DNA of 64,000 bases, from assembly GCF_024127895.1 (NCBI RefSeq), contig NZ_JAMYBK010000002.1:186001-250000 (forward strand), read 5' to 3'. The stretch comes from Pseudomonas guariconensis. GTDB taxonomy: Bacteria > Pseudomonadota > Gammaproteobacteria > Pseudomonadales > Pseudomonadaceae. Of the stretch, positions 32,423 to 41,876 are shown in pieces (the stretch's first letter is position 1; the number at the start of each line of letters is the position of its first letter). A model generated the notes under the pieces. The model worked only from the letters and a program-made list of their open reading frames with translations, did not search any database and was not told the origin of the DNA. Both the position numbers and the translations under genes were made by a program.

Positions 32423-34318
32423 ATGTCTGTTTCCGTTCGCGACGCCCTGCGCATGGCGGCGTTGTACCTGGTGCTCTCGATTCTCTGGCTGGTGCTGTCC
32501 GAACAGGTGCTGCGCGGCCTTTCCGATGACCCGACGGTGCTGGCCGTGGGCCGCCAGGCCAATGTGCTCGTCTGGGTGCTGGTCAGTGCCTTGCTGATCT
32601 TCGTCTCGCGTGCTCGCCTGCTCAATTTCATCGGCATCGGTGCGCGCCTGCGCAGCGAGGACCGTGAGCGCCTGCGCATGGCCGCGGCGGTGTTCGACAG
32701 CACCCTGGAGGGCGTGTTGGTGACCGACCGCGACGGCCTGATCGTGCACGTCAACCGGGCCTTCATGCGCATCACCGGCTACCAGCAGGACGAGGTGATC
32801 GGCCAGCGCCCGAGCAAGTTCAAGTCGGGCCACCACGGTGCGCCGTTCTACCAGCAGATCTACGCCGCGCTGGCGCAGAAGGGCGAGTGGAGCGGCGAGA
32901 TCTGGAACCGGCGCAAGAGCGGCGAGATCTACCCGCAGTGGCAGACGATCTGCGCCATCCGCGACGACAGCGGCGCGGTCAGCCACTATGTGGCGGTGTT
33001 CAGCGACATCAGCGCGATCAAGCACTCCGAACGGGAGCTGGCCTACCTGGCGCACCACGATCCGCTGACCGGCCTGCCCAACCGATTGCTGTTCAACGAC
33101 CGGGCCGAGCAGGCCCTGGCCGCCGCCCAGGCCAACAAGCGCGGCTGTGCCCTGTTGCTGCTGGACCTCGATCATTTCCAGAGCATCAACGATGGCCTTG
33201 GCCACACCATCGGCGACCAGTTGCTCAAGCTGGTCGGCGAGCGCCTGCGCGACATCCTCGGCCATGGCGTGACCCTGGCGCGCCTGGGCGGCGACGAGTT
33301 CGGCGTGCTGGCGGAGAACTGCCCACAGGTCGGCCAAGCCGCGACCCTGGCGCAGACGATCATCGAGCGCATGCGCGAGCCGTTCGTCTTCGACGACAAT
33401 CGCCTGTTCATCAGCGTCAGTGTCGGTATCAGCCTGTTCCCCAGCGATGCGCTCGGCGCCGAGCAACTGCTGCGCAATGCCGATTCGGCGCTGTTCAAGG
33501 CCAAGAGCAATGGCCGCGCCTGCTACGCCCTGTACACCGAGGAACTGACCGCCCACGCTCAGCACCGGGTCGAGACTGCCGGCGAGTTGCGCCGTGCCCT
33601 GGAGCACGAAGAGCTGCGTGTGTACTTCCAGCCGGTGCACGACCTGTGCAGCGACAGGATGGTCGGGGTCGAGGCGTTGGTGCGCTGGCAGCATCCGCTA
33701 CGCGGGCTGGTGTCGCCGGGCGAGTTCATCCCCATCGCCGAGCGTACCGGGTTGATCGCCGAGATCGATGCCTGGGTGCTGCGCCAGGCATGCCGGCAGA
33801 TGGTGCGCTGGCAGGGCGAGGGGCGGCAGCTGGCGTTCGTCGCGGTGAACATTTCCAGCCGCCTGTTCGGCCAGCGCGATCTGTACCGGCAGGTGGCCGA
33901 GGTGCTGCACGACACCGGCATGGACCCGGCGCTGCTGGAGCTGGAGGTCACCGAAAGCGCGGTGATGGAAGATCCGGAGGTGGCTCTGGAACAGTTGCAC
34001 CGGCTGCGCGAGCTGGGCCTGAGCCTGGCCATCGACGACTTCGGTACCGGTTATTCGTCGTTGCTGCGGCTCAAGCGATTGCCGGTGCAGAAGCTCAAGA
34101 TCGACCAGGGCTTCGTCGCCGGTCTGCCCCATGACGAGGATGACATCGCCATCGTCCGGGTGATCATCGCCCTGGCCCGCAGCATGGGCATGCAGGTGCA
34201 CGCCGAGGGGATCGAGCAGGCCGAGCAGGCTCGCTTCCTGCTGGAACAGCAATGTCACCTGGGGCAGGGGTACTGGTTCGGGCGGCCGGTACCGGCACAG
34301 GCGTTGCGCTGGGACTGA
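32423..34318 (+). CDS. Membrane PAS-GGDEF-EAL cyclic di-GMP enzyme
   Basis: A 631-residue inner-membrane protein. Two transmembrane segments (about residues 9-28 and 46-64) anchor a PAS/PAC domain (about 88-200), a GGDEF domain with intact G-G-D-E-F, and an EAL domain with E-A-L-V-R-W, D-D-F-G-T-G-Y-S-S and K-I-D-Q-G-F. The EAL metal and catalytic residues are kept, so phosphodiesterase activity is likely; the GGDEF half may also be active or bind GTP. The start at 32423 is preferred because a TATAAT box overlaps the upstream ATG. Confidence 0.85.
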   Translation: MSVSVRDALRMAALYLVLSILWLVLSEQVLRGLSDDPTVLAVGRQANVLVWVLVSALLIFVSRARLLNFIGIGARLRSEDRERLRMAAAVFDSTLEGVLVTDRDGLIVHVNRAFMRITGYQQDEVIGQRPSKFKSGHHGAPFYQQIYAALAQKGEWSGEIWNRRKSGEIYPQWQTICAIRDDSGAVSHYVAVFSDISAIKHSERELAYLAHHDPLTGLPNRLLFNDRAEQALAAAQANKRGCALLLLDLDHFQSINDGLGHTIGDQLLKLVGERLRDILGHGVTLARLGGDEFGVLAENCPQVGQAATLAQTIIERMREPFVFDDNRLFISVSVGISLFPSDALGAEQLLRNADSALFKAKSNGRACYALYTEELTAHAQHRVETAGELRRALEHEELRVYFQPVHDLCSDRMVGVEALVRWQHPLRGLVSPGEFIPIAERTGLIAEIDAWVLRQACRQMVRWQGEGRQLAFVAVNISSRLFGQRDLYRQVAEVLHDTGMDPALLELEVTESAVMEDPEVALEQLHRLRELGLSLAIDDFGTGYSSLLRLKRLPVQKLKIDQGFVAGLPHDEDDIAIVRVIIALARSMGMQVHAEGIEQAEQARFLLEQQCHLGQGYWFGRPVPAQALRWD

Positions 34319-34356
34319 GGCCGGTCCGGGGCCGCTCCGACCAGTAGGGGAAGGCT

Positions 34357-35001
34357 TCAGCGCTTGTTCAAGCCCTTCGCCAACCGATCCCCACCCAGCT
34401 GGATCAACGCCACCAACGCCACCAGCATGGCGATCACGGTTAGCATGACCTGGCTGTCGAAGCGCTGGTACCCATAGCGATAGGCAATGTCCCCCAGCCC
34501 GCCCGCGCCGATGGCACCGGCCATGGCCGAGGAGTTGATCAAGGTCACCAGGGTGATGGTGAAGCCGCCGACGATCCCCGGCAGTGCCTCGGGCAGCAGC
34601 ACGTGCCAGACGATGTGCCAGCGCCGGCACCCCATGGCCTGGGCCGCCTCGATCAGGCCATGGTCGACCTCGCGCAGGCTGACCTCGGCGATCCTGGCGA
34701 AGAAGGGCGTGGCGGCGATGGTCAGCGGGACCACGGCGGCCCACACGCCATAGGTGGTACCCACCACCAGGCGGGTGAAGGGGATCAGGGCGACCATCAG
34801 GATCAGGAACGGGATCGAGCGGAACAGGTTGACGAACGCACTCAACACACGGTTCAGCAACGGCGCCTCGAAGATCCCACCCTTGTCGCTGGTGACCAGC
34901 AGCACCGCCATCGGCACCCCGACCAGCAGGGCGATCAGCGACGACACGCCGACCATCAGCAAGGTATCCAGCAAGCCCTGGAACAGACGCTCAAACCACA
35001 T
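34357..35001 (-). CDS. MetI-type ABC permease
   Basis: A 214-residue inner-membrane permease with five or so transmembrane segments, matching the size and EAA loop ([23 protein letters not shown]) of the methionine importer MetI. Its ATG at 35001 lies inside the end of the MetN-type gene (11-base overlap), typical of coupled translation. It is the last gene of the minus-strand flavoenzyme/importer operon. Confidence 0.88.
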   Translation of the reverse strand: MWFERLFQGLLDTLLMVGVSSLIALLVGVPMAVLLVTSDKGGIFEAPLLNRVLSAFVNLFRSIPFLILMVALIPFTRLVVGTTYGVWAAVVPLTIAATPFFARIAEVSLREVDHGLIEAAQAMGCRRWHIVWHVLLPEALPGIVGGFTITLVTLINSSAMAGAIGAGGLGDIAYRYGYQRFDSQVMLTVIAMLVALVALIQLGGDRLAKGLNKR

Positions 35002-36100
35002 AGCCCAGTACCTCCACCTCATCGGCCCAGCGACGGGCGCGCTCCAGCAATAGCGGCAGTGCATGGGGCGAACCCTGTACCGACAGGATCAGTTGCCCCA
35101 CGGCCCGCTCGCCGATGGTCTCGATGCCGCCCTGGAGCAGGCGCACGCGCCCGCCCAGGGCACTGAACAGCTCGGACAGTTCCGGCGCGCCCAGCAGGCT
35201 CAGCCTGAGTACCAGCGCCGCATCGCTTGCGCCCGGGCTGGTGCGCAGGTTGGCCTGCAAGGCGGCGGGCAGCTTGGCTTGCAACGGCGCGAGCAAGCTG
35301 CGGGTGACCTCGTGCCGCGGTGCGCCGAACACCTGCCAGACGTCGCCCTGCTCGACGATCTGCCCACGTTCGAGCACCAGCACCCGGTGGCAGATGTCGC
35401 GGATCACCGCCATCTCGTGGGTGATCAGCACGATGGTCAGGCCCAGGCGCTGGTTGATGTCGCGCAGCAGCTCGAGGATCGAGGCGGTGGTTTCCGGGTC
35501 GAGCGCCGAGGTGGCCTCGTCGCACAGCAGGATTTCAGGGTCATGGACCAGCGCCCGGGCGATGCCCACCCGCTGCTTCTGCCCGCCCGACAACTGCGCC
35601 GGGTAGACGTGGTGCTTGTGCGCAAGCCCCACCAGCTCCAGCAGTTCGCGAACCTTGCGTTGGCGCTCGGCCTTGGCCACGCCCGCCACCTTCAGCGGCA
35701 ACTCGACGTTCTGCCAGACAGTCTTGGCCGACATCAGGTTGAAGTGCTGGAAGATCATGCCGATGCGCCGGCGCAGCGCGACCAAGTGGTCCTCGTCGAA
35801 CGGCGCGATGTCCACCTGGTCGATCAGCACCCGGCCCTGGGAGGGCTGTTCCAGGCGGTTGATGGTGCGTAGCAGCGATGACTTGCCGGCGCCGCTGCGG
35901 CCGATGATGCCGAAGATCTCGCCGCGGCGGATGTTCAGGTCGATGCCCTGCAAGGCGGGCTGGGCCTGGCCCGGGTAGGTCTTGCCCAGGCCGACGAAGC
36001 GCACGTGGGCATCGTTCACCTCTGGGCGCAGGGCCTGCTCGCGGGCAGGGGCCGGCGAGGCTTGCGCGGTGGGCGCCCTGAGGGCGCTGGCGCTGCTCAT
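34991..36100 (-). CDS. MetN-type ABC ATPase with C-terminal NIL domain
   Basis: A 369-residue ATPase: Walker [10 protein letters not shown], signature L-S-G-G-Q-K-Q-R, Walker [13 protein letters not shown], switch I-T-H-E-M. The last ~90 residues form the NIL domain, which in MetN binds methionine and blocks transport when the cell has enough. An extra N-terminal 25-30 residues rich in Ala and Pro is unusual. One base separates it from the binding-protein gene. Confidence 0.88.
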   Translation of the reverse strand: MSSASALRAPTAQASPAPAREQALRPEVNDAHVRFVGLGKTYPGQAQPALQGIDLNIRRGEIFGIIGRSGAGKSSLLRTINRLEQPSQGRVLIDQVDIAPFDEDHLVALRRRIGMIFQHFNLMSAKTVWQNVELPLKVAGVAKAERQRKVRELLELVGLAHKHHVYPAQLSGGQKQRVGIARALVHDPEILLCDEATSALDPETTASILELLRDINQRLGLTIVLITHEMAVIRDICHRVLVLERGQIVEQGDVWQVFGAPRHEVTRSLLAPLQAKLPAALQANLRTSPGASDAALVLRLSLLGAPELSELFSALGGRVRLLQGGIETIGERAVGQLILSVQGSPHALPLLLERARRWADEVEVLGYVV

Positions 36101-36101
36101 C

Positions 36102-36902
36102 TCAACCCTCCCAGCCGGCCTGGTAGAGGCTGCCGTGGGCTTTGTCCAGGGCCGCGCGCACGGCGGGCGAATGCTGGTAGATGTCGACGAACCTGGCCAG
36201 GCGCGGGTCGTCCTTGCTCTGTGGGCGGATGACGAACTGGATCACGTATTCCTTGTTCTCCAGGCCATCGAACAGCAGTGCCGAGGTGGCGTCGAAGCTG
36301 TTGGCCAGGCGGATGTACGCGGGGTAGCCCTGGACCAGGTCGGCGTCATCGTAGGCACGTACCAGTTGTACAGCTTCCACCTGGAGGATCTTCAACTGCT
36401 TCGGGTTGGCGACGATGTCGTCCTCGGTGGCCTTGTAGCCAACCCCCGGCTTGAGGTCGATCAACCCAGCCTTGGCCAGCAACTGCAGGCCGCGGCCGCT
36501 GTTGATCGGGTCGTTGGCGATGGCCACGCTGGCCCCGTTGGGCAGATCGGCAAAGCGCTTGTAGCGCTTGGAGTACAGGCCGACGTTGTTGATGATGCCC
36601 GGGGCGTAGGGCTCCAGCTCGAAGCCGGCGGCGGCCTTGGCGTTCTCTAGGAAGGGGATGTGCTGGAAGTAGTTCACGTCGATGTCGCCGCTGGCCAGGC
36701 TCACGTTCGGCGCGATCCAGTCGCTGAACTCGATCAGCTTGACCTCCAGGCCCTGCTTGCGGGCCTCGTCTACCGCCGCTTCGAGCGGGATGGCAAAGGC
36801 TGCGGTGGTGCCGACCTTCAGCGGTTCGTCGGCCAGCGCAGTGGCGGCCAGGCCCAGGGACAGCACGGCGGCCGCGACGGGCCGGAACAGTTTCTCAAGC
36901 AT
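36102..36902 (-). CDS. MetQ-type (NlpA family) substrate-binding protein
   Basis: A 266-residue periplasmic protein of the NlpA/MetQ family. A signal peptide ends near A-T-A-L-A-D, with no lipobox Cys, so it is probably soluble. Family motifs include [13 protein letters not shown] and [12 protein letters not shown]. It feeds the MetN/MetI-type pair downstream. Because the operon also encodes DszA- and DszC-like oxygenases, the ligand may be another organosulfur compound rather than methionine. The ATG overlaps the end of the monooxygenase gene by eight bases. Confidence 0.88.
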   Translation of the reverse strand: MLEKLFRPVAAAVLSLGLAATALADEPLKVGTTAAFAIPLEAAVDEARKQGLEVKLIEFSDWIAPNVSLASGDIDVNYFQHIPFLENAKAAAGFELEPYAPGIINNVGLYSKRYKRFADLPNGASVAIANDPINSGRGLQLLAKAGLIDLKPGVGYKATEDDIVANPKQLKILQVEAVQLVRAYDDADLVQGYPAYIRLANSFDATSALLFDGLENKEYVIQFVIRPQSKDDPRLARFVDIYQHSPAVRAALDKAHGSLYQAGWEG

Positions 36903-38283
36903 GGTGCAAGGCTCCAGTCGGGGCAGGGGGGGTGGCGCGGTAGGCGGCACCGGGGTGGTCGGCGGGCAGGTGCGGGTGGCCGCTGGCGAAGAGCTTCTCG
37001 CGCAGGCTGCCGGGTGCGTAGGCGGTCTTGTAGCGGCCACGGCGTTGCAGCTCGGGGACCACCAGGTCGATGAACGCCTCATGGCTTTCCGGGGTGACGG
37101 TGCGGGTCAGGTTGAAGCCGTCCAGGCCGGTCTCGTCGATCCAGGCGATCAACTGCCCGGCGACCTGTTCGGGCGAGCCGACCAGGGTCACGTAGCGCCC
37201 GCCCAGGGCGTGCTGCTCCAGCAGGCGGCGGCGGGTCCAGGCGTTGTCCTGCAACTGGCGGGTCGCGGACTGGATGGCGTTGCCCTTGGCGAAGCCGATC
37301 GGCTCGTCCAGGCCGTAGGCGGCGAAGTCGATGCCGGTGGAACTGGCAAAGTGCGCCACGCCCGCTTCCGGGCTGGCATAGCGCAGGTATTCGGCGTGCA
37401 GGGCCTGGGCCTGCTGTTCGCTCGGCGCGACGATCACCGTGATGCCCATGAAGACCTTGATCGCCTGCGGGGCGCGGCCGCTGGCCTGGGCCGCGGCACG
37501 TACCTTGTCGACCTGTGCACGGGTGGTCGCCTTGTCCTGGCCGCTGATGAACACGCACTCGGCATGCTGGCCGGCGAAGGCCAGGCCGCGTGGCGAGCTG
37601 CCGGCCTGGAACAGCACCGGGGTACGCTGGGGCGAGGGCTCGCACAGGTGGTAGCCCTCGACATGGTAGAACTCGCCCTGGTGGCGAACCTTGCGCACCT
37701 TGTCTGGGCGGGCATAGACGCGCCGAGCGCGGTCGGCGACCACGGCGTCGTCGTCCCAGCTGCCTTCGAGCAGTTTGTACAGCACCTGCAGGTATTCGTC
37801 GGCCTGGTCGTAACGGCGGTCGTGCTCGGGTTGCCGTGCCAGGCCCATGGCGCGGGCGGCGCTGTCCAGGTAGCCGGTGACGATGTTCCAGCCGACCCGG
37901 CCATTGCTCAAATGGTCGAGGGTGGAGAGGCGCCGAGCGAACAGGTAGGGCGCGTCATAGGTGAGGTTGGCGGTCAGGCCGAAGCCCAGGTGCCGGGTCA
38001 CGGCGGCCATGGCCGAGACCAGCAGCAGCGGGTCGTTGACCGGCAACTGGATGGACTCTTTGAGCGTCACGTCCACCGACTGCCCGTAGACGTCGTAGGT
38101 GCCGACGATATCGGCGATGAACAGCCCGTCGAACAGCCCGCGCTCGAGCAACTGGGCCAGCCGGGTCCAGTATTCCAGGGTCCGGTACTGGGTCGCTTGG
38201 TCCCGAGGGTGGGTCCACAGGCCGTGGTTGATGTGCCCGACGCAGTTCATGTCGAAGGCGTTGAGGAGGATCTGCTTGCCCAT
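36895..38283 (-). CDS. FMNH2-dependent monooxygenase, NtaA/SnaA/DszA type
   Basis: A 462-residue LLM-class (luciferase-like) flavin monooxygenase. The N-terminal M-G-K-Q-I-L-L-N-A-F-D-M-N-C-V-G-H and N-I-V-T-G-Y segments and the length fit the NtaA/SnaA/DszA subgroup, not SsuD. Members use FMNH2 from a separate reductase to oxidise sulfones or amines; DszA opens dibenzothiophene sulfone. It sits between two DszC-like genes and a MetQ-type importer, so C-S bond cleavage for sulfur supply is likely. No reductase gene is adjacent. It shares one base with the stop of the preceding gene. Confidence 0.85.
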   Translation of the reverse strand: MGKQILLNAFDMNCVGHINHGLWTHPRDQATQYRTLEYWTRLAQLLERGLFDGLFIADIVGTYDVYGQSVDVTLKESIQLPVNDPLLLVSAMAAVTRHLGFGLTANLTYDAPYLFARRLSTLDHLSNGRVGWNIVTGYLDSAARAMGLARQPEHDRRYDQADEYLQVLYKLLEGSWDDDAVVADRARRVYARPDKVRKVRHQGEFYHVEGYHLCEPSPQRTPVLFQAGSSPRGLAFAGQHAECVFISGQDKATTRAQVDKVRAAAQASGRAPQAIKVFMGITVIVAPSEQQAQALHAEYLRYASPEAGVAHFASSTGIDFAAYGLDEPIGFAKGNAIQSATRQLQDNAWTRRRLLEQHALGGRYVTLVGSPEQVAGQLIAWIDETGLDGFNLTRTVTPESHEAFIDLVVPELQRRGRYKTAYAPGSLREKLFASGHPHLPADHPGAAYRATPPAPTGALHHA

Positions 38284-39464
38284 CAGATCGTCCCCCGGCG
38301 TGGCGGGTTCTCGCCGTTGAGGTAGTAGTTGCCGATGGCGTGGTACTTCCAGCGCACCGGGTCGTGCAGGGTGTGGACCCGGGCGTTGCGCCAGTGGCGG
38401 TCGAGGTTGTGCTCGGCCAGGGTGGCCTGGCTGCCGGCCAGTTCGAACAGGGTGCTGCCAGCTGCCAGGGAAATCTCGGTGCTGATCGCCCGGGCCTCGG
38501 CCACGGCGATGGACGCGGCGGCGACGGTGTCGGCGTTGCTGGCGTCGCGGGCGCGGTCGAGGTATTCACCGGCGCGCACCAGCAGGGCCTCGGCGGCATG
38601 CAGGCGGATGGCCAGGTGACCGAAGCTCTTGAGACTCAGTGGGTCGTCGCTGGCCTTGTCGACGCCGGAATCGACCCAGGGGCGGCTACGGCTGCGCACG
38701 AAGCGCAGGGCGTCGTCGAAGGCGGCGCGGGCGATGCCGGTATCGATGGCGGCATGGAGGATCTGCGCCAGCGGGCCGACCGGGGTCGGGCGCTCGAAGG
38801 CGCTGTCGAAGGGCACCACGTCCTGGTTCGCGACGAACACGTTGTCGAACGTCACCGAGCCGCTGCCGGTGGTACGCTGGCCGAAGCCGCTCCAGTCGTC
38901 GATCACCTGCAGGCCAGCAGCATCGGCAGGCACGAAGGCCAGGTGCTGTACACCCTGTTCATCGATCACCGAGGTGGGGATGCGCTGGGCGTACAGGGCG
39001 CCGGTGGCGTAGAACTTGCGGCCGTTGATCCGCCAGCCATCGCCATCGCGGGTCAGGCGGGTGGTGCGGTCGTGGGCGGTCTTGGTGCCCAGCTCGGCCA
39101 GGGCGTTGCCCAAGCGTCGCCCGGCCAGGACCTCGGCATAGAGGCGCCGTTGCTGCTCGGGGGCGCCGTTCACCCGTAGCACTTCCAGGGCATAGAAGTG
39201 GTTCTGCGGAATCTGCCCGAGGGAGGCGTCGGCCTGGGCGATGCGGGCGATGACCTTGGCCAGGGTGACGTTGGATACCCCTGCGCCGCCGAAGGCCTTG
39301 GGCACGCTGATGGCCCACAGGCCGGAGCGGGTGAACAGGTCGAGCTCGGCGTGGGGCAGGCGGCGCTCGCGGTCGCGCAGGGCGCTGTCGCGTTGCAGCT
39401 GCTGGGCGATTTCCTCGGCGACGGCCAGGGCCTGGGCGTCGGAGGTGATCAGGGATTGGGTCAT
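38283..39464 (-). CDS. SfnB-family sulfur-acquisition flavoenzyme (copy 1)
   Basis: A 393-residue acyl-CoA-dehydrogenase-fold protein of the SfnB/DszC type. DszC relatives use FMNH2 to oxidise sulfur centres; SfnB proteins are expressed in sulfur limitation in Pseudomonas. Motifs include G-Q-I-P-Q-N-H-F, D-D-W-S-G-F-G-Q-R-T-T-G-S-G and the C-terminal N-L-D-R-H-W-R-N-A-R-V-H-T-L-H-D-P. The same segments recur in the next gene, so the two are tandem paralogues. GGAG seven bases before ATG 39464 sets the start. Confidence 0.85.
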   Translation of the reverse strand: MTQSLITSDAQALAVAEEIAQQLQRDSALRDRERRLPHAELDLFTRSGLWAISVPKAFGGAGVSNVTLAKVIARIAQADASLGQIPQNHFYALEVLRVNGAPEQQRRLYAEVLAGRRLGNALAELGTKTAHDRTTRLTRDGDGWRINGRKFYATGALYAQRIPTSVIDEQGVQHLAFVPADAAGLQVIDDWSGFGQRTTGSGSVTFDNVFVANQDVVPFDSAFERPTPVGPLAQILHAAIDTGIARAAFDDALRFVRSRSRPWVDSGVDKASDDPLSLKSFGHLAIRLHAAEALLVRAGEYLDRARDASNADTVAAASIAVAEARAISTEISLAAGSTLFELAGSQATLAEHNLDRHWRNARVHTLHDPVRWKYHAIGNYYLNGENPPRRGTI

Positions 39465-39550
39465 GTCGTTCTCCAAGGGGCGCTGCTTCGCTGCTCTCGC
39501 AGGGACACCCACATGAGTCGCGCTGTTCGTGAGAACAGCGTCAAACCTAT

Positions 39551-39590
39551 GGGTGCGGGCTTGTCCGCGAAGGGCTGCGAAGCAGCCCCG
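39551..39590. repeat. REP-like element between sfnB paralogues
   Basis: GGTGCGGGCTTGTCCGCGAA followed by GGGCTGCGAAGCAGCCC. GCGGGC/GTCCGC and GGGCTGC/GCAGCCC make two hairpins of P. putida REP type in the 132-base gap between the two SfnB-like genes. They could reduce readthrough between the paralogues. Confidence 0.6.
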
Positions 39591-39596
39591 GCTCAC

Positions 39597-40838
39597 TCAA
39601 ATCCAGGAATGACGGGCAGGGCGGGTGCCGTTGAGGTGCCAGGCGCCGACCGCGTGGTATTTCCAGCGCACCGGGTCGTGCAGGGTGTGCACCCGGGCGT
39701 TGCGCCAGTGACGGTCGAGGTTGAACTCGGCGAGGGTGGCGCGGCTGCCGGCCAGTTCGAACAGCTTCTCGCTGGCTTGCAGGGCGATCTCGGTGGTCAG
39801 CACCTTGGCCTCGGCCACGGCGATCGAGGCACGTGCCGCGGCGTCTTCGTCCACGGCGCCGGCGTTGACCTCGTCGAGCACCCTGGCGGCCTTGCGCAGC
39901 AGGGCCTCGGCGGCATGCAGCTCGAGCTTGAGACGGCCGATGTCGGCGATCACGTAGAGATCATCGCCGGCCCGCTCGACCTTGGCGTCGACCCATGGCC
40001 GGGACTTGTCGCGCACGAAGGCGATGGCATCCTCGATCGCCGCTTCGGCGATGCCGGCATCGATGGCCGCCTGGATCAGTTGCGAGGCGGCACCCTGGGT
40101 GTTGGGGACTTCGCGCTGGCGGCGGGTGTCGATCACCAGGTCCGCCTCCACCGGCACCTGGTCGAGCAGCACGGTGCCGCTGGCGGTGGTGCGCTGGCCG
40201 AAGCCGGACCAGTCGTCGACGATGCGCAGCCCCGGGCTGCCACGGCGGACGAAGGCCAGGCGCTGGTGGCCCTCGTCATCCAGGGCCTTGACCGCTACCC
40301 AGTGGGCGAACAGGGCGCCGGTGGAGTAGAACTTCTCGCCACTGATGCGATAGCCGGCGCCGTCGCGGGTGATCCGCGCCTTGAGCGTCAGGGTGTCCTT
40401 GGTGCCGCGTTCGGGGCCGGCATTGCCGATGCGCCAGCCGTCGAGCACGGAACGAAACAGCACGGCCTGCTGCGCCTCGCTGGCGGTCAGGCGCAGCAGT
40501 TGGAGCATGCCGAACTGGTTCTGCGGGATCTGCCCGAGCGCCGGATCGGCGGCGCTGATGAGGCGAAAGACCTCGGCGATGGTGGCGAAGGAAACCTCGG
40601 GGCCGCCATGGGCCTTGGGAATGCTGATGCTGCCCAGGCCGCTGCGGGTGAATTGTTCGATCTCGGCCCATGGCAACCTGCGCTGCTGGTCACGGCGTGC
40701 GGCTTGCTGGCGAGCGGTCTCGGCCAGTTCGCGGGCGGCTTGCAGGGCCTCGGCATCGGTGCGCAGCACCTTGGCCGGCAGCAGCAGGGGCGAGCTGTCG
40801 AGATCGCTGGAGGGAAGCGTGTTCGGCTGGCTGGACAT
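39597..40838 (-). CDS. SfnB-family sulfur-acquisition flavoenzyme (copy 2)
   Basis: A 413-residue paralogue of the preceding gene, with the same blocks: G-Q-I-P-Q-N-Q-F, D-D-W-S-G-F-G-Q-R-T-T-A-S-G and N-L-D-R-H-W-R-N-A-R-V-H-T-L-H-D-P. It carries about 30 extra N-terminal residues. As first gene of the minus-strand set it likely leads the operon with copy 1, the DszA-like monooxygenase and the MetQNI-type importer. AGGGAG lies eight bases before the start. The substrate is unknown; paralogues may act on different compounds. Confidence 0.85.
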   Translation of the reverse strand: MSSQPNTLPSSDLDSSPLLLPAKVLRTDAEALQAARELAETARQQAARRDQQRRLPWAEIEQFTRSGLGSISIPKAHGGPEVSFATIAEVFRLISAADPALGQIPQNQFGMLQLLRLTASEAQQAVLFRSVLDGWRIGNAGPERGTKDTLTLKARITRDGAGYRISGEKFYSTGALFAHWVAVKALDDEGHQRLAFVRRGSPGLRIVDDWSGFGQRTTASGTVLLDQVPVEADLVIDTRRQREVPNTQGAASQLIQAAIDAGIAEAAIEDAIAFVRDKSRPWVDAKVERAGDDLYVIADIGRLKLELHAAEALLRKAARVLDEVNAGAVDEDAAARASIAVAEAKVLTTEIALQASEKLFELAGSRATLAEFNLDRHWRNARVHTLHDPVRWKYHAVGAWHLNGTRPARHSWI

Positions 40839-41077
40839 CAGTGCCGCTCCCTGGCTGCACTCAATGCCCTGGCGTTGCGCACTGGGGTGATTGTGATCCT
40901 GACCATTCCTTACCTCACAAAAGTTGAAAGCGTCGCCTCAGCTGACGGCGACAGACGTTTGCTGGTCCGGTGGTCCGGTCTATATACCCTATGCGCTTAT
41001 AAAAACTTTATGAACTAACTTTTTGGACTATAGATAGAAGAGCCGCTCGGGCGGGGAAGGATGGCGCTTGATTGATA
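40839..41077 (-). promoter_or_regulatory. AT-rich promoter region of the sfnB-like operon
   Basis: Between the first SfnB-like gene and the cystine-importer genes, bases 40975-41035 are very AT-rich (TATATACC, CTTATAAAAACTTTATG, ACTATAGATAG). Similar AT-rich blocks precede tcyJ (about 43390-43445), tauA (50410-50460) and ssuE (53825-53880), fitting a shared sulfur-limitation control such as CysB. No exact site can be assigned. Confidence 0.45.
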
Positions 41078-41094
41078 GGGGCGCAAAGCGCCCC
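41078..41094 (-). terminator. Hairpin after the cystine importer operon
   Basis: GGGGCGC (41078-41084) and GCGCCCC (41088-41094) pair around AAA, 19 bases beyond the stop of the ATPase gene. The minus-strand side is only mildly T-rich. Confidence 0.55.
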
Positions 41095-41112
41095 CAGGTG
41101 CTCGAAAGCGCT

Positions 41113-41874
41113 CTAGCCTTGCGAGGCTGCCGTGCCAAGGAACTTGCGCAGGAACTGCCGCGTACGCTCCTCCTGCGGATGGGCGAACAACGCCTTGGCC
41201 TCGCCCTGCTCGACGATCACCCCCTTGTCGAAGAAGATCACCCGGTTGGCCACGTCCCGGGCAAAGCTCATCTCGTGGGTGACGATGATCATGGTGCGCT
41301 TTTCCTCGGCCAGGCCGCGGATGGTCGCCAGGACCTCGCCGACCAACTCTGGATCGAGCGCCGAGGTCGGTTCGTCGAAGAGGATCACCTCCGGTTCCAT
41401 CGCCAGGGCCCGGGCGATGGCCACCCGCTGCTGCTGGCCGCCGGACAGGCGCCGCGGATACGCGTCTTCCTTGCCGCCCAGGCCGACCTTGGCCAACAGC
41501 GTGCGGCCCAGTTCCACGGCCCTGTCGCGGGGCATCTTCTTGACGATCACCGGCCCCTCGATGACGTTCTCCAGGGCGGTGCGGTGGGGGAACAGGTTGA
41601 AGTTCTGGAACACGAAGCCGGCCTGCTGGCGCAGACGGCGGATCGCCGCTTGCTGGCCGCCGAGCGGGCGGTTGGCGTCGATGCTGATGTCACCGACCTG
41701 GATGCGTCCGGCGTCGGGTGTCTCGAGCAGGTTGAGGCAGCGCAGGAAGGTGGTCTTGCCGGAGCCACTGGGGCCGATGATGGCCACCACCTCGCCGGGC
41801 TGGACGGTCAGGTCGATGCCGTTGAGCACGGTGTGGCCCTTGAACTGCTTGCTCAGGCCTTCTACGACGATCAT
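41113..41874 (-). CDS. tcyN: L-cystine-type ABC ATPase
   Basis: A 253-residue ATPase of the polar amino-acid group: Walker [10 protein letters not shown], signature L-S-G-G-Q-Q-Q-R, Walker B V-I-L-F-D-E-P-T-S-A-L-D, switch V-T-H-E-M. The Y-P-R-R-L-S-G-G-Q-Q-Q-R region and its partner genes fit TcyN (YecC), which powers cystine uptake. Two bases separate it from the permease gene. Confidence 0.85.
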   Translation of the reverse strand: MIVVEGLSKQFKGHTVLNGIDLTVQPGEVVAIIGPSGSGKTTFLRCLNLLETPDAGRIQVGDISIDANRPLGGQQAAIRRLRQQAGFVFQNFNLFPHRTALENVIEGPVIVKKMPRDRAVELGRTLLAKVGLGGKEDAYPRRLSGGQQQRVAIARALAMEPEVILFDEPTSALDPELVGEVLATIRGLAEEKRTMIIVTHEMSFARDVANRVIFFDKGVIVEQGEAKALFAHPQEERTRQFLRKFLGTAASQG

Positions 41875-41876
41875 CT

